The notes below the pieces were generated by a model. The model searched no databases, had not been told where the DNA came from, and saw nothing but the letters and a program-made list of their open reading frames with translations. The translations under genes were made by a program, and so were the position numbers. A DNA stretch of 64,000 bases from Aestuariivita sp. (GTDB taxonomy: Bacteria; Pseudomonadota; Alphaproteobacteria; Rhodobacterales; Rhodobacteraceae), in the NCBI GenBank assembly GCA_018401465.1, contig JAGYKE010000005.1, positions 744,001-808,000 of the forward strand, written 5' to 3'. Positions 15,871 to 26,362 of this stretch are shown here, piece after piece. Every line of letters starts with the position of its first letter. Position 1 is the first letter of the stretch.

Positions 15871-16494
15871 TCACGACGGCCGCGCCATCCGGGCCGCGAT
15901 GCGCAGCGCATGGGCCGGATCGGTGGCCGCAGGCGGCAAGACGGGATCGTAGGCCGCGCGGATCACCCCGGCAATATCTGGGCCAAGGATGGTGCGGTCC
16001 CCCGCCCGGACAAGGGGCGAGGCGTCCCGGAAGGCCGCGTCCGACCACAGGAGCATGGTCTGCACCGCTTGGCTCAGCGCCAGCGTTTCGGCGGGCACGG
16101 CAGACAGGTGTTCATCCATCCGCAGAAAGACGAAGGCGGCGCGGATCGCACCCGCGTCGTCGCTGCGGAAAATGCGGTACTGGTTGGCCCCGGCCGCCTG
16201 CAGCCGCGGCACCAGCGGCCCGAGATCGGGCACCAGCCTGTCCAGCCCCGGCACAGCGGTCAGTTCGTCCCAGTCGCGGAAGAAGAAGACCATCAGGTTG
16301 GCGCCAAGCTCGGGGTCGGTGTCGGCCATCTCGTGCCCGGCCAGCGCGCAGACCGCCTCGATCGCGCCCTTGACGACCGACAGCGTCGCGTCTTCCACCC
16401 CGAAGACCACGGGCGCGATGGGCCGCCCCCAGCGCGCGAAGAAGAACGTGCCGTCGCTGCGGGTGAAAAGGGCCTCGATGTGCTCCGCCTGCAT
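15871..16494 (-). CDS. Conserved hypothetical protein between ruvB and ybgC
   Basis: This protein of about 207 residues begins MQAEHIEALFTRSDGTFFFA. It is soluble, of alpha/beta character (FFARWGRPIAPVVFGV, LMVFFFRDWDEL, QYRIFRSDDAGAIRAAFVFL), with no motif I can link to a function. Homologues occupy the same place between ruvB and ybgC in related genomes, as far as I recall. An alternative start lies eight codons upstream (16518). It follows ruvB closely and probably belongs to the same transcript. Confidence 0.7.
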   Translation of the reverse strand: MQAEHIEALFTRSDGTFFFARWGRPIAPVVFGVEDATLSVVKGAIEAVCALAGHEMADTDPELGANLMVFFFRDWDELTAVPGLDRLVPDLGPLVPRLQAAGANQYRIFRSDDAGAIRAAFVFLRMDEHLSAVPAETLALSQAVQTMLLWSDAAFRDASPLVRAGDRTILGPDIAGVIRAAYDPVLPPAATDPAHALRIAARMARPS

Positions 16495-16529
16495 CTTCTT
16501 CTCGTCCCAAATACGCAAATGTCCGACGC

Positions 16530-17549
16530 TCAGTCGAACAGACCGCCCTGCCCTTTCGGCGCGGGCAATCCCAGATGATCCCAGGCCTTCTGGGCCAGCA
16601 TGCGGCCCCGCGGCGTGCGCTGGATCAGCCCCTGCTGGAGGAGATAGGGCTCGATCACTTCTTCGATCGCATCGCGGCTTTCCGAGAGCGCCGCCGACAG
16701 CGTTTCGACACCCACGGGGCCGCCCGCGTAATTCTCGGCGATCAGGCGGAGATACTTGCGGTCGCCCGTGTCAAGGCCAAGGTGATCGACCCCCATCCGC
16801 GTGAGCGCGTTGTCGGCCAGGGCCCGGGTGATGTGCCCGTCGCCTTCCACCACGGCGAAATCGACGACACGCCGCAGAAGCCGCCCGGCGATGCGCGGCG
16901 TACCGCGCGCGCGCCGCGCGATCTCGCGTGCGCCGTCATCGTCGGCGGGCGCGCCCAGACGCCGGGCATTGCGGGTGACGATCTCGTGCAGTTCGGCCTC
17001 GGTATAAAATTGCAGGCGCACGGGGATGCCGAAGCGGTCACGCAGCGGCGTCGTCAGAAGCCCCATCCGCGTCGTCGCCCCCACCAGCGTGAAGGGCTGC
17101 AACTCGATCCGCACGGTGCGCGCGGCGGGGCCTTCGCCGATCACGAGGTCAAGCTCGAAATCTTCCAGCGCGGGGTAAAGCACCTCTTCCACCGCCGGGT
17201 TCAGGCGGTGAATCTCGTCGATAAAAAGAACATCGCGCGCCTCGAGATTGGTGAGGATCGCGGCCAGGTCGCCCGCGCGCGCCAGCACGGGGCCCGATGT
17301 CATGCGGAAATTGACGCCCAGTTCGCGCGCCATGATCTGCGCCAGCGTCGTCTTTCCCAGACCGGGGGGGCCATGGAACAGCGTGTGATCCATCGCCTCG
17401 CCCCGCTGACGGGCCGATTGCAGGAAGATGCGCAGGTTCGCCCGTGCCTCGGCCTGCCCGATGAAATCGTCAAGCGTCTGCGGTCGCAGGGCGCGGTCGT
17501 TGTCCTCGGGCAAGGGTTCGGGCCGCAGGGTGGGGTCGGAACTTGTCAT
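16530..17549 (-). CDS. ruvB: Holliday junction branch migration helicase RuvB
   Basis: This 339-residue AAA+ motor drives branch migration of Holliday junctions with RuvA. Visible are [21 protein letters not shown] at the N-terminus, Walker [14 protein letters not shown], Walker [12 protein letters not shown], sensor 1 [20 protein letters not shown], and the winged-helix C-terminus ending with [19 protein letters not shown]. The length is normal. It is the third gene of ruvC-ruvA-ruvB, one base after the ruvA stop. Confidence 0.97.
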   Translation of the reverse strand: MTSSDPTLRPEPLPEDNDRALRPQTLDDFIGQAEARANLRIFLQSARQRGEAMDHTLFHGPPGLGKTTLAQIMARELGVNFRMTSGPVLARAGDLAAILTNLEARDVLFIDEIHRLNPAVEEVLYPALEDFELDLVIGEGPAARTVRIELQPFTLVGATTRMGLLTTPLRDRFGIPVRLQFYTEAELHEIVTRNARRLGAPADDDGAREIARRARGTPRIAGRLLRRVVDFAVVEGDGHITRALADNALTRMGVDHLGLDTGDRKYLRLIAENYAGGPVGVETLSAALSESRDAIEEVIEPYLLQQGLIQRTPRGRMLAQKAWDHLGLPAPKGQGGLFD

Positions 17550-17550
17550 G

Positions 17551-18207
17551 TCACGCCGGGGCCAGAAGCTTGAGCGCCGCGCGGATCAGCTGCGCGGCGT
17601 CTGCCCCCGGCAGGTCAGTGGCGACGCGCGCGATGGCGGCGGCGGCCTCGGACGGGGCATAGCCCAGGTTCGAGAGCGCAGACAGCGCATCCGCCTGCGC
17701 ATTGGCGTTCGTCATGACGGCAGGCGCGGCGGGGGCTTCGATCACCGCATCATCGTCGTCCCGGGGGGCAGGCGCCGGCGCGGGCGCACCGCCCATCGCC
17801 ATGACGGCGGGGGCCTTGTCCTTGAGTTCCTGCACCACGCGCTGCGCGATCTTGGGGCCGATCCCCTTGGCCGCCTTGACCGAGTTCCAGTCGCCCAGGG
17901 CGATGGCGCGGCCCAGACCTTCGGGGCCAAGCGCGCCGAGAATGGCCAGCGACGCCTTGGCGCCCACGCCCTGCACGCTCATCAGGAGCCGGTGCCATTC
18001 TTTTTCGACCGGGCTCAGGAAGCCGAACAACTGCAGAAGATCCTCGCGCACCAGAAGATCGGTGAAAAGCGACACCGCCGCGCCCGGTGCGGGCAGGGCC
18101 GCGCGGGTGCGGTCCGAGACATGCACGATATAGCCCACCCCGCGCACGTCGATCAGGACATGGTCCTCGCCCTTGTAGTCGAGCCGCCCGGAAATCCGCC
18201 CGATCAT
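17551..18207 (-). CDS. ruvA: Holliday junction DNA-binding protein RuvA
   Basis: This 218-residue protein binds the four-way junction and recruits RuvB. It has the OB-fold N-terminus ([20 protein letters not shown]), helix-hairpin-helix segments ([16 protein letters not shown] and [20 protein letters not shown]), an Ala/Pro/Asp-rich flexible linker, and the C-terminal RuvB-binding domain ([19 protein letters not shown]). The ATG overlaps the ruvC stop by four bases, indicating coupled translation. Confidence 0.97.
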   Translation of the reverse strand: MIGRISGRLDYKGEDHVLIDVRGVGYIVHVSDRTRAALPAPGAAVSLFTDLLVREDLLQLFGFLSPVEKEWHRLLMSVQGVGAKASLAILGALGPEGLGRAIALGDWNSVKAAKGIGPKIAQRVVQELKDKAPAVMAMGGAPAPAPAPRDDDDAVIEAPAAPAVMTNANAQADALSALSNLGYAPSEAAAAIARVATDLPGADAAQLIRAALKLLAPA

Positions 18208-18707
18208 CGCGCCGCCCCCGCGACGCGCGCCATGGACTGCGCCGATTGCAGGTGGAAGGCATGGCAGATCGCCACCGCCAGCGCATCGGCCGCGTCGGGG
18301 CCTTCGGGCACGGCACCGGGAAGCTGCATGCGCACCATGTGATCGACCTGCACCTTGGCGGCGTGACCGACACCGACCACCGTCTTCTTGACGGTGTTCG
18401 GCGCGTATTCACCCACCGCAAGCCCGAACTGCGCCGGCACCAGAAGCGCGATCCCCCGCGCCTGCCCCAGCTTGAGCGTCGCGGCACCATCCTTGTTGAC
18501 GAAGGTCTGTTCGACCGCTGCCGCGTCGGGCGCGTGGGTCTCGAGCACGTCGCGAAGCTGGCGGTAAAGCGCCAGCAGGCGCAGGCTCAGATCGCCCTCG
18601 CCGCTCCGGCACAGGCCGTTCGCGACATGCGACAGACGGCTTCCACGTGATTCGACGATGCCCCAGCCCAGGGTTCGCAAGCCCGGATCGATCCCCAAGA
18701 CGCGCAT
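18204..18707 (-). CDS. ruvC: Crossover junction endodeoxyribonuclease RuvC
   Basis: This 167-residue RNase H-fold resolvase cuts Holliday junctions. The N-terminus [19 protein letters not shown] carries the first catalytic Asp. Other acids lie in AAVEQTFVN and in the C-terminal [14 protein letters not shown]. It is the first gene of the ruvCAB operon, and the ATG at 18707 matches the family start exactly. A promoter should lie in the gap to its right. Confidence 0.97.
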   Translation of the reverse strand: MRVLGIDPGLRTLGWGIVESRGSRLSHVANGLCRSGEGDLSLRLLALYRQLRDVLETHAPDAAAVEQTFVNKDGAATLKLGQARGIALLVPAQFGLAVGEYAPNTVKKTVVGVGHAAKVQVDHMVRMQLPGAVPEGPDAADALAVAICHAFHLQSAQSMARVAGAAR

Positions 18708-19037
18708 GCCTGCCGACTGCCCTGCCGTTTGTGTTGCTTTTCTGACGCACTAGCACGAAACGCGAACACAATCCAAGCGTTTCACACCTCCGGTCAAAAG
18801 CGACATCCCGTGAGCCGACCCCGACAGCAGCACCCGAAAGAGACGCCGGCGAACCTGGAAACGACAGGGAATTGCGCCAATTTTCGTTTGTTTTTAAGGA
18901 AGTTACGCCGGAACAGAGTCATGCTGCAGCTGCAAGGGTCCCATGCGTTTTCTGCGCTTGCAGCATAGTCCGAGGCCGCCTATCTGCCGGTCATCATCGG
19001 AACGTTCAACCTGCAACGCTAAGGAAGGAGACTGGAC
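18708..19037. promoter_or_regulatory. Divergent control region of ruvC and the DUF1127 gene
   Basis: This 330-bp gap has no gene. It should hold the ruvCAB promoter (leftward) and the promoter of the DUF1127 gene (rightward). A hairpin in the presumed 5' leader pairs GCTGCAAG (about 18929) with CTTGCAGC (about 18956). A strong AAGGAAGGAG ribosome site sits before 19038. I could not fix -35/-10 boxes with confidence. Confidence 0.4.
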
Positions 19038-19256
19038 ATGGCCGTTTTCGACACCACTCGGACGACCTATGGCGCCGTTGGCCTCTTCGGCCGCATGGGC
19101 GCTGCAATCACCGCAATGGCATCTGCCATCATCGCATGGAATGATGCCCGCGTGACCCGCAACGCCCTGTCGAAACTGTCCGATCGCGAACTCGAGGATA
19201 TCGGCCTCGTTCGCGGCGACATCGACGAAGTGGCCCGGGGCCTTCGCCCCTACTGA
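19038..19256 (+). CDS. DUF1127 domain-containing small protein
   Basis: This 72-residue protein ends in the DUF1127/YjiS-like motif: WNDARVTRNALSKLSDRELEDIGLVRGDI. Members are small, Arg-rich proteins of Alphaproteobacteria. Some bind RNA or affect phosphate, carbon and small-RNA turnover, but this one has no assigned role. It has an excellent ribosome site and its own terminator, so it is a single-gene unit likely expressed at high level. Confidence 0.9.
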   Translation: MAVFDTTRTTYGAVGLFGRMGAAITAMASAIIAWNDARVTRNALSKLSDRELEDIGLVRGDIDEVARGLRPY

Positions 19257-19278
19257 GGTTTGACTGCGAGACATGAAA

Positions 19279-19321
19279 AGCGCCGCGCGTCCCCGAGGGA
19301 CTGCGCGGCGCTTGACGTTTT
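19279..19321 (+). terminator. Rho-independent terminator of the DUF1127 gene
   Basis: A GC-rich stem (AAGCGCCGCGC pairing with GCGCGGCGCTT, arms extended by TCCC/GGGA) with a small loop lies 22 bp after the stop codon and is followed by GACGTTTT. Confidence 0.85.
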
Positions 19322-19420
19322 GCCAATGTACTTGGTTTGAATGGGTTTGCCCGAGAACCGGGGAGAAACTGGTCAGCGTGACTGATCTGCTGGCGGGACC
19401 ACAGGGCGCCGGGATCGTCG

Positions 19421-19783
19421 TTACCGGCCGCTGTCGCCTGATGGCAGCAGCGGACCGATGATGTCGGCCAGATACGCCGTGACGGGATCCACTTGCATGA
19501 TCATCGCGCCGATACGTTCGACAGGGGTGCCGGACTGCAGCAAAAGAACGCGGTCCTCGTAGCCCTGCACTCCGATCTGGGCCATAAGCACCGCCTTCAT
19601 CAGAAGGAACAGGCCCAGGAAGGTGGCGATGGCGGTCAGCGAAACGCCTTTCGACCGCCGCTTGGGCGTGACGATCAAAAGGCCGTCGCGACGGATCCGC
19701 GTTTGATACCCGTAAGACAGCGCCTCGTGCCGACGCACCAGCCGGCGCAGACGCTTCCTGAATGCCGTTTGTCCCGTAGTCAT
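19421..19783 (-). CDS. Conserved small membrane protein
   Basis: This protein of about 120 residues begins MTTGQTAFRKRLRRLVRRHE. It has a basic N-terminal region and one membrane segment (LTAIATFLGLFLLMKAVLMA) followed by a periplasmic part (LLLQSGTPVERIGAMIMQVD). A longer frame reaches 19846, but the ATG at 19783 gives the better start. I know similar proteins from related genomes without a function. It lies 105 bp after prmA on the same strand. Confidence 0.7.
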   Translation of the reverse strand: MTTGQTAFRKRLRRLVRRHEALSYGYQTRIRRDGLLIVTPKRRSKGVSLTAIATFLGLFLLMKAVLMAQIGVQGYEDRVLLLQSGTPVERIGAMIMQVDPVTAYLADIIGPLLPSGDSGR

Positions 19784-19888
19784 GGCAGTCACTCCAAACT
19801 GGCCCCCACCAGCGGATGCGACGGGTCTAGGTCCGGAATGTGGCAAAATCTGGGCAAGTGCCCAAAGTTCCCTTCAAAGCCGACGCAT

Positions 19889-20764
19889 TCATGCCTTCTT
19901 CTGCAAGACTATCGTCGTCCAGTCGCCGATGACTTCACGCGACACCGGATTGTTTCCAAGCTCCGCATAGGTCTGCGTCACCTGATCGGCCTGTTCATTG
20001 AGAATCCCCGACAGAATCACGACACAATCCGGCGCCGCATGGGCCGTCAGATCGGGGGCAAGCGCGATCAGCGGGCCCTTGAGGATGTTCGCGAAGATCA
20101 GGTCATAGGGCGCCGCGGCGGCCAGATCGGGGTGATCGAAGCCCGCGGCTTCGATGCAGGCGACGCGTCCCGCCAGCCCGTTGGCGTCAAGGTTGGCCTG
20201 TGCCACCTCGACCGCGACGGCGTCGATGTCCGACGCGAGGATCGTCGCGGGCCAAAGCCGCGCCGCCGCCATGGCAAGGACGGCGGTGCCACAGCCGATA
20301 TCGGCCACGCGCGCAGGCGCGAAGCCCGTCTCGGCCAGCCGGTCGAGCGCGCGCAGACATCCCAGTGTCGTACCGTGATGGCCGGTGCCGAAGGCCATCG
20401 AGGCGTCGATCAGCAAAGGCTCAACCCCGTCGGGAACCTTGTCGGCGTCATGGCTGCCGTATACGAAGAAGCGGCCCGCCTGCACCGGCGCCAGATCGCG
20501 GCGCACCTTGGCAACCCAGTCGGTTTCGGGAAGCTGCGACACCGCGAAGGGCTTCGCCCCGAAGGCCGCCGCCAGAAGCGCCAGCGCCGTTTCGTCGGGG
20601 CTTTCGGTGAAATAGGCCCCCACCTCCCACAGGCCCGAGCCGTCTTCGATCTCGAAGACGCCGATTCCCGCCGGTTCGGGGTCAAGCCGTTCAAGCGCGT
20701 CGCCCAGCGCCTCGGCGGGCTGTTTGCCGGGCAGCGTGGTCAGGGCGGTGAAGGTGGCCGTCAT
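19889..20764 (-). CDS. prmA: Ribosomal protein L11 methyltransferase PrmA
   Basis: This 291-residue SAM-dependent enzyme methylates ribosomal protein L11. Visible are DASMAFGTGHHGTTLGCLRAL (PrmA signature), the SAM motif VADIGCGTAVLAMAAARLWP, the acidic loop ASDIDAVAVEVAQANLDANG, and PYDLIFANILKGPLIALA (NxLxxPL motif). The length is normal. The start overlaps the stop of the MATE gene (TGATG), so translation is probably coupled. Confidence 0.95.
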   Translation of the reverse strand: MTATFTALTTLPGKQPAEALGDALERLDPEPAGIGVFEIEDGSGLWEVGAYFTESPDETALALLAAAFGAKPFAVSQLPETDWVAKVRRDLAPVQAGRFFVYGSHDADKVPDGVEPLLIDASMAFGTGHHGTTLGCLRALDRLAETGFAPARVADIGCGTAVLAMAAARLWPATILASDIDAVAVEVAQANLDANGLAGRVACIEAAGFDHPDLAAAAPYDLIFANILKGPLIALAPDLTAHAAPDCVVILSGILNEQADQVTQTYAELGNNPVSREVIGDWTTIVLQKKA

Positions 20765-22155
20765 CAGCGCCTCCGATAGGAATTAGGGTCAAGCCAGCCA
20801 CGGCGGACGGCCGGTTCCACCTCGAGCCTGGACGGGTCGAGATTGCGCACGAAATGCCAGCCCCAGAGCGCCGAGACAACCCCGATCAGAACCCCCAGCA
20901 CCGCCTGCGCATAGATCACGCCCACCGCGCCGAAAATCCCGGCCATCCATGTCGCCACGGGCCATGTCAGCGCCCCGTCGCGGATCCAGGTCAGAACGGT
21001 CGCCCGCGTCGGACGGCCGAGGGCGTTGAAGGCGGCGTTCGAGACGAAGAAGGCGCCGGTCAACAGGAAGGCCCCCGCGCCGACATGGGTGAAGGCGTGC
21101 AGCACCTCGGCCCCGCCCGGCGTGAGCCCGAAGGCGCGGCCCACCGCATCGCCGGCCAGCACCAGAAGCCCCCAGACCACAAGCGTATAGCCGAAGCAGA
21201 AGATCATCGCGTCGCGATAGGTCGTGATCAGCCGGTCATAGCGGCCCGCGCCGAAATTCTGACCGAAGATGCCGCCGATCGCGCCGGACAGCGAGAAGAT
21301 GCCGCCGAAGGCCACGACCGTCAGCCGCCCCACCACCGCCCAGCCTGCCACGGCGTCATCGCCGAAGGGCGCAAGCACGGCAGTCAGGACGTAGTTGCCG
21401 AAGGGCGTGGCCATCTGCGTCAGGATCGCGGGAAATGCCACCATCATGTAGGGCCGCAGGTCTGCCAGCGTGTCGCGCAGCGACGGCACCGCGATCAGGT
21501 CGTGCACCCGCGTCGCCCAGATCAGCGCCGTGGTCATCAGCACGATCCGCGACACCGTCAGCCCCAAAGCCGCGCCGTCAAGGCCAAGGCCCAGCACGAG
21601 GATGAACAGCGGATCGATGAAGACCGACACCCCGCCCGAAGTCAGGGTGACATACATCGCGCGCTTGCCGTCGCCCTCGGCGCGCAGGCAGCCGCTGGCC
21701 ACCATGCCGATGACCATGAGAGGCAGCGAGGGCACCGTGAACAAGAGATAGCGTGCGGCAAGATCAAGCGTTTCGCCCCGGGCGCCCGCCAGTTGCAGAA
21801 GGTCGTATCGGAAGGTGATAACCGCCGCCGCCATGGCGGCCTGCACCACACAGGCCACGACGATGGCGCTGCCCGCCAGCCTGCGCGCCGCGTCGCGCTG
21901 CCGCGCCCCGATGGCGCGCGACACCAGAACCGTCGCCGCGATCATCAGCCCGATGCCCGAGGAGACAGAAAAGAACTGGATCGCGAAGGCGAAACCGATG
22001 GCCGCGACCAGCCGCGCATCCCCCAGAAGCGACACCCAGAACAGGTTCGTCGCGTCGACAAGGAAGACAAAGGTGATGCCCGCCGCCCCGGTCATCGTCA
22101 TGCGCACGACGTGACCCATTGTCGACCCGGACAGGAACCTACCGCTGCCGCTCAT
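20764..22155 (-). CDS. MATE-family efflux transporter
   Basis: This 463-residue inner-membrane protein has about 12 membrane segments and belongs to the MATE (NorM/DinF) family of Na+ or H+ coupled drug exporters. The two homologous halves are visible, with family-like segments GITFVFLVDATNLFWVSLLG near the start and FGQNFGAGRYDR in the middle. The substrate is unknown. It lies three bases after an MFS gene and overlaps prmA, so MFS, MATE and prmA form one transcription unit. Confidence 0.9.
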   Translation of the reverse strand: MSGSGRFLSGSTMGHVVRMTMTGAAGITFVFLVDATNLFWVSLLGDARLVAAIGFAFAIQFFSVSSGIGLMIAATVLVSRAIGARQRDAARRLAGSAIVVACVVQAAMAAAVITFRYDLLQLAGARGETLDLAARYLLFTVPSLPLMVIGMVASGCLRAEGDGKRAMYVTLTSGGVSVFIDPLFILVLGLGLDGAALGLTVSRIVLMTTALIWATRVHDLIAVPSLRDTLADLRPYMMVAFPAILTQMATPFGNYVLTAVLAPFGDDAVAGWAVVGRLTVVAFGGIFSLSGAIGGIFGQNFGAGRYDRLITTYRDAMIFCFGYTLVVWGLLVLAGDAVGRAFGLTPGGAEVLHAFTHVGAGAFLLTGAFFVSNAAFNALGRPTRATVLTWIRDGALTWPVATWMAGIFGAVGVIYAQAVLGVLIGVVSALWGWHFVRNLDPSRLEVEPAVRRGWLDPNSYRRR

Positions 22156-22158
22156 GGC

Positions 22159-23391
22159 TCACTCCGCCGGGGCGGGCGCGAAACGCGAGAAGATGGTCTC
22201 GTTTCCCGGTTCGGGATGGCGCGGGATCATCAGCGCGAGCGTGAGCGACGTCGCCGCCATGGCCGAGGCCAAAAGGAAGACCGACCCGGGCGAAACCAGC
22301 CACAGATAGCCCAGCGAGGCCGGCAGGAACACCGCCGCGATGTGGTTGATGGTGAAGGCGACAGCGGCAGTGGGGGCGATGTCGCCGGGATCGGCGATCT
22401 TCTGGAAATAGGTCTTGAGCGCCAGCGCCAGCGCGAAGAACAGGTGATCGAGGACATAGAGCACCGCAGCCAGCATCACGCCCCAGCCGAAGTAGTAGAG
22501 CCCCCCATAGGCGAGGAAAACGCCCACAAGCCCCGTGTATTCGACGCAAAGCGCGTTGCGTTCGCCGAACCGCGCCACCACGCGGCCCATGATCGGGGCG
22601 AAGATCATGTTGGCCACCAGCGTGATCATGAACAAAGCCGCCACGTCGTGGACCTTGAAGCCGAACTTCTCGACCATCATGAAGCCCGCGAAGACGACGA
22701 ATATCTGCCGCCGCGCGCCCGACATGAACTGCAGCGCATAGTAAAGCCAATAGCGCCGCCGCAGGACCATCTTCTTGATCTGCGGGTGCGGGGCCTCGAA
22801 CTGGCGGAAGAAGAACAACGCGAAGATGGCGATGGCCAGCGTCGCGCCCCCCGCGATCATGTAGACGATGTGATAGGTCAGCCCCAGCGGGTCCCACAGC
22901 AGCACGATCAGACCATAGGCCACCAGCGTCGCCCCCGACCCCGCCGCCATCAAAAGGCCGAGGATCTGCGGCGCGCGGTCCTTCGGCAGCCATTGCAGCT
23001 GCAGCGACTGGTTCACCGTCTCGTAGTAGTGAAAGCCGATCGAACTGAGCAGCGTCACAAACAAAAGCCCGCCCAAGCTCGGGAACAGGGCGGTGATCGC
23101 GGTCGCCGCGCCCAGAAGCATCAGCGACACCAGCGCCAGCACCTGTTCGCGCACGAAGATGATGATGAAGATCACCCCGATGGCCAGAAAACCGGGGATT
23201 TCGCGCACCGTATGCAGCCAGCCGATATCCGAACCGTCGAAGGCCGCGACCTCGATCACGAAGTTGTTGAGCAGCGCCGACCACGTGGCGAAGGACAGCG
23301 GCATCGCCATCGCCATGAGAAACAAAAGCGTCATGGGCCGCCGCCAGACAGGGAGCGACGCCGCATGGTGCAGAGGAAGTGGGCGGAACAT
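22159..23391 (-). CDS. Major facilitator superfamily transporter
   Basis: This 410-residue protein has about 12 membrane segments. Family-like features are VAAFDGSDIGWLHTVREIPGF near the second helix and the short cytoplasmic loop GRVVARFGERNAL between helices, similar to the MFS motif A. No substrate is evident. The frame begins with ATG at 23391 (MFRPLPLHHAASLPVWRRPM). It is the first gene of the unit with the MATE exporter and prmA. Confidence 0.88.
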   Translation of the reverse strand: MFRPLPLHHAASLPVWRRPMTLLFLMAMAMPLSFATWSALLNNFVIEVAAFDGSDIGWLHTVREIPGFLAIGVIFIIIFVREQVLALVSLMLLGAATAITALFPSLGGLLFVTLLSSIGFHYYETVNQSLQLQWLPKDRAPQILGLLMAAGSGATLVAYGLIVLLWDPLGLTYHIVYMIAGGATLAIAIFALFFFRQFEAPHPQIKKMVLRRRYWLYYALQFMSGARRQIFVVFAGFMMVEKFGFKVHDVAALFMITLVANMIFAPIMGRVVARFGERNALCVEYTGLVGVFLAYGGLYYFGWGVMLAAVLYVLDHLFFALALALKTYFQKIADPGDIAPTAAVAFTINHIAAVFLPASLGYLWLVSPGSVFLLASAMAATSLTLALMIPRHPEPGNETIFSRFAPAPAE

Positions 23392-23557
23392 AGCGAGTCC
23401 TTACGCCTGTCCCGCGGACTTGGCGAGTGGGAATCTGGCACCACAAGACGCGGCGCGGTGGTCACATTCCAGACAGTCCCGGGAACGGGTTCTTGGCGTT
23501 CGGGCGGTTTTGCGATATTCATATAAAAAAATAATGCATAACGAGCTGGTTCGACAC

Positions 23558-24037
23558 ATGACGATCAGAATGACAGCCGCGGCGCTGGCCTTCGCCGCGC
23601 TTGCCTTGCCCCCACTTGCCTTGTCCGCGCAGACGCGGCCGGACCGGATTTCCTTCCTTCTGGGATCCGAACATATCGGGGCTTCGGGATACGAGGAATT
23701 CAACCCCGGCGTCTTTGCCACCTGGACGAACGGTGCCTTTCAGGGCCGCGCGGATGTGAGCGTGGGCGGCTTCCGCAACAGCTATGGAGACGGATCGCTG
23801 GCGGTCTCGCTCGCCCTGCCCCTGATCCGGCGGGAAACATGGGGTATCGACGCCTTCTCGGCGCTCGCCTGGTATCCGGGCAACGGCGACCGGTTCAAGT
23901 ATCATGCGGGCGATATCGTGCCGCTGATCGGTCTGCAGACACGGATCGGGCCGACCTTCATCCAGTATGTCCCGGGCGGCGACCGGGGGGTAGACGCGAC
24001 GCTGGGCTTCGGCCTGACCTTCCCGCTGGGGTATTGA
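23558..24037 (+). CDS. Exported protein, probable outer-membrane or periplasmic
   Basis: This 159-residue protein has a clear signal peptide (MTIRMTAAALAFAALALPPLALSAQ) cut near Ala-Gln. The mature part is rich in Gly, aromatic and alternating residues and ends with an aromatic residue (LGFGLTFPLGY), as in small outer-membrane beta barrels. I do not recognise a family. An upstream ATG at 23534 is possible, but it would put charged residues before the signal. The gene is convergent with priA. Confidence 0.65.
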   Translation: MTIRMTAAALAFAALALPPLALSAQTRPDRISFLLGSEHIGASGYEEFNPGVFATWTNGAFQGRADVSVGGFRNSYGDGSLAVSLALPLIRRETWGIDAFSALAWYPGNGDRFKYHAGDIVPLIGLQTRIGPTFIQYVPGGDRGVDATLGFGLTFPLGY

Positions 24038-24068
24038 GGGGACGGCTTCCACCCGTCCCGCGGCCCCG

Positions 24069-26264
24069 TCAGTAGAAGCTCTGCGGGTCGATATCGACGA
24101 CAAGGCGCAGGTCGCCCTTCAACCGATGCGGCGCGATCCAGCGCGCGATGGCGTCCTGCAACGCCGCACCCTTGTCGGCCTTGACCAGAAGCCGCACGCG
24201 ATGCCGTCCGCGGATGCGCGCGATGGCCGCGGGGGCCGGGCCGAAGACCTGCGCGCCGATCCGTGCAAGCGGCCCCGCCTGCCGCGCCAGCGCATTGCCC
24301 AGATCGAAGACCTGCGCGACATCCGTGCCCGACAGGATGATCCCCGCCATGCGGCCATAAGGGGGCACGCCCGCCTGCCTGCGCTCTTCCGCCTCGGCGC
24401 GCCAGAAGGCTTCCTCGTCCCCGCCGAGGATCGCGCGGATCACCGGATGTTCGGGTTGGTGGGTCTGCAACAGCGCCTCACCCGGTCTGTCGGCGCGCCC
24501 GGCCCGGCCCGCCACCTGCCGCATCAGCTGGAAGGTGCGTTCGGCCGCGCGCAGGTCGGACCCCTGCAGCCCCAGATCGGCGTCGATCACGCCCACCAGC
24601 GTGAGCAGGGGAAAGTTGTGCCCCTTGGCGACAAGCTGGGTGCCGACGATGATATCCGCCTCGCCCGCCGCGATCGCCTCGATCTGCGCCTTGAGCGCGC
24701 GGGCACTGCCGAACAGGTCTGACGACAGGACCGCGACGCGCGCGCCGGGAAAGACTTCGGCCGCTTCTTCGGCCAGACGCTCGACCCCGGGGCCAACGGC
24801 CGAGAGTTTGCCCTCGACCCCGCAGGCGGGGCAGGTTGTGGGCACCGGTTCGGTCTCGCCGCATTGGTGGCAGACCAGACGCTTGAGAAAGCGGTGTTCG
24901 ACCATGCGCGCGTCGCAATGGTGGCAGCCCAGCTGGTGCCCGCAGGCGCGGCAGATCGTGACCGGGGCATAGCCGCGCCGGTTCAGGAACAACAGCGCCT
25001 GTTCCCCCGCGGCAAGCCTTGCCCCGACCGCGCCGATCAGCGTGGGCGATATCCAGCGCCCCGCGGTCAGCGCCTCGGCCCGCATGTCGATGGCGCCCAT
25101 GCGCGGCAGGACTGCATCGCCGAAGCGCGCGGTCAGATCGAGGCGGGCATATTTCCCCGCTTCGGCATTCGCCCAGGTTTCAAGCGCAGGCGTGGCGCTC
25201 GCCAGCACCACCTGCGCGCCCGCGATGGCCGCGCGCAGCACGGCCATGTCGCGCGCGTTGTAAAGGACACCGTCCTCCTGCTTGTAGGAGGTGTCGTGTT
25301 CCTCATCCACGACGATCAGGCCGAGATCCCGGAACGGCAGGAACAGCGCCGAGCGTGCGCCGACGACCAGTTCCGCGCCCCCCTCGCCCAGCATGCGCCA
25401 GATGCGGCGGCGTTCGGTCAGGGTGACGCCCGAGTGCCATTCCGCCGCCTTCGCGCCGAAGCGCGCCTCGACCCGCGTCAGGAACCCCGCCGTCAGCGCG
25501 ATCTCGGGCAGAAGGACCAGCGCCTGCCGCCCCTGTGCCACGCATTCGGCCACCGCTTCGAGATAGACCTCGGTCTTGCCCGATCCGGTGACCCCCTTGA
25601 GAAGGGTGGTGCCATAGCCGCCGGTCCGCAGCGCGGCGCGCAACGCTTCGGCCGCGGCCGCCTGATCGGATGTAAGCGGCTTGCCCGGGCGGCGATGGTC
25701 GAGCGGCGGGAAGGGCAGATCGCGGGGGCTGTCCTCTTCCCGGATCGCACCCTGCGCGACCAGTCCCTTGACGACCGACGGCGTGACGCCTGCCATCTCG
25801 GCCAGTTCCCCCAAGGTGAATGACAGGCCGTGATAGTCGCGCAGCACCGCCAGCACCCGGGCGCGCGCATCGGTCAGGCGGTCAGGCACCGCATCGCCCA
25901 ACCGGTAGACCTTGCGCATCGAGGGCGGATCGCCCAGCCCCGGGGCCCGCGTCGCCAGCCGCAGCATCGCGGTCAGCGGCGTCAGCGTGTAATCCGCCGC
26001 CCGCGCGAGAAAGCTGCGCATCTCGTCCTGCATGGGAGCGGTGTCGAGCACCCGGATGGCCTGACGGACCTTGGCGATGTCATAGCCACCCGTGCCCGGA
26101 CCCCAGACCACGCCCAACACCTTGCGGGGCCCGAGCGGAACCTCGACGAAGGCGCCGATCGCACAGCCGCCTTCCGGCGCGCGATAATCGAGCAGCCGGT
26201 CCAGCGGCTGCGTCGTCAGAACGCCCACCAGATCGCCTTCGCGAAATTCCGCCTGCTGCGTCAT
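24069..26264 (-). CDS. priA: Primosomal replication helicase PriA
   Basis: This 731-residue helicase restarts collapsed replication forks. Visible are Walker [19 protein letters not shown], the DEEH box [15 protein letters not shown], and the zinc-binding cysteines [18 protein letters not shown] and [18 protein letters not shown]. Then come the helicase motifs [15 protein letters not shown] and [16 protein letters not shown], and the C-terminal domain. It is of full length. It is divergent from the transaldolase-like gene. Confidence 0.96.
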   Translation of the reverse strand: MTQQAEFREGDLVGVLTTQPLDRLLDYRAPEGGCAIGAFVEVPLGPRKVLGVVWGPGTGGYDIAKVRQAIRVLDTAPMQDEMRSFLARAADYTLTPLTAMLRLATRAPGLGDPPSMRKVYRLGDAVPDRLTDARARVLAVLRDYHGLSFTLGELAEMAGVTPSVVKGLVAQGAIREEDSPRDLPFPPLDHRRPGKPLTSDQAAAAEALRAALRTGGYGTTLLKGVTGSGKTEVYLEAVAECVAQGRQALVLLPEIALTAGFLTRVEARFGAKAAEWHSGVTLTERRRIWRMLGEGGAELVVGARSALFLPFRDLGLIVVDEEHDTSYKQEDGVLYNARDMAVLRAAIAGAQVVLASATPALETWANAEAGKYARLDLTARFGDAVLPRMGAIDMRAEALTAGRWISPTLIGAVGARLAAGEQALLFLNRRGYAPVTICRACGHQLGCHHCDARMVEHRFLKRLVCHQCGETEPVPTTCPACGVEGKLSAVGPGVERLAEEAAEVFPGARVAVLSSDLFGSARALKAQIEAIAAGEADIIVGTQLVAKGHNFPLLTLVGVIDADLGLQGSDLRAAERTFQLMRQVAGRAGRADRPGEALLQTHQPEHPVIRAILGGDEEAFWRAEAEERRQAGVPPYGRMAGIILSGTDVAQVFDLGNALARQAGPLARIGAQVFGPAPAAIARIRGRHRVRLLVKADKGAALQDAIARWIAPHRLKGDLRLVVDIDPQSFY

Positions 26265-26362
26265 CGCGCCCGCCTTCGTTTCACCGGGCCTTTCGGCCCC
26301 CTGCCGTCCGGGGTATAGCCAAGCCAGACCAAGGCCAAGCCATCACAGAACGGACCCCACTC

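Noticed and set aside
20854-23526. 890-codon plus-strand frame over the MATE and MFS genes
   Set aside because: It is extremely rich in Arg, His, Gln and Gly and antisense to two clear transporters, so it is a shadow of GC-rich coding DNA.
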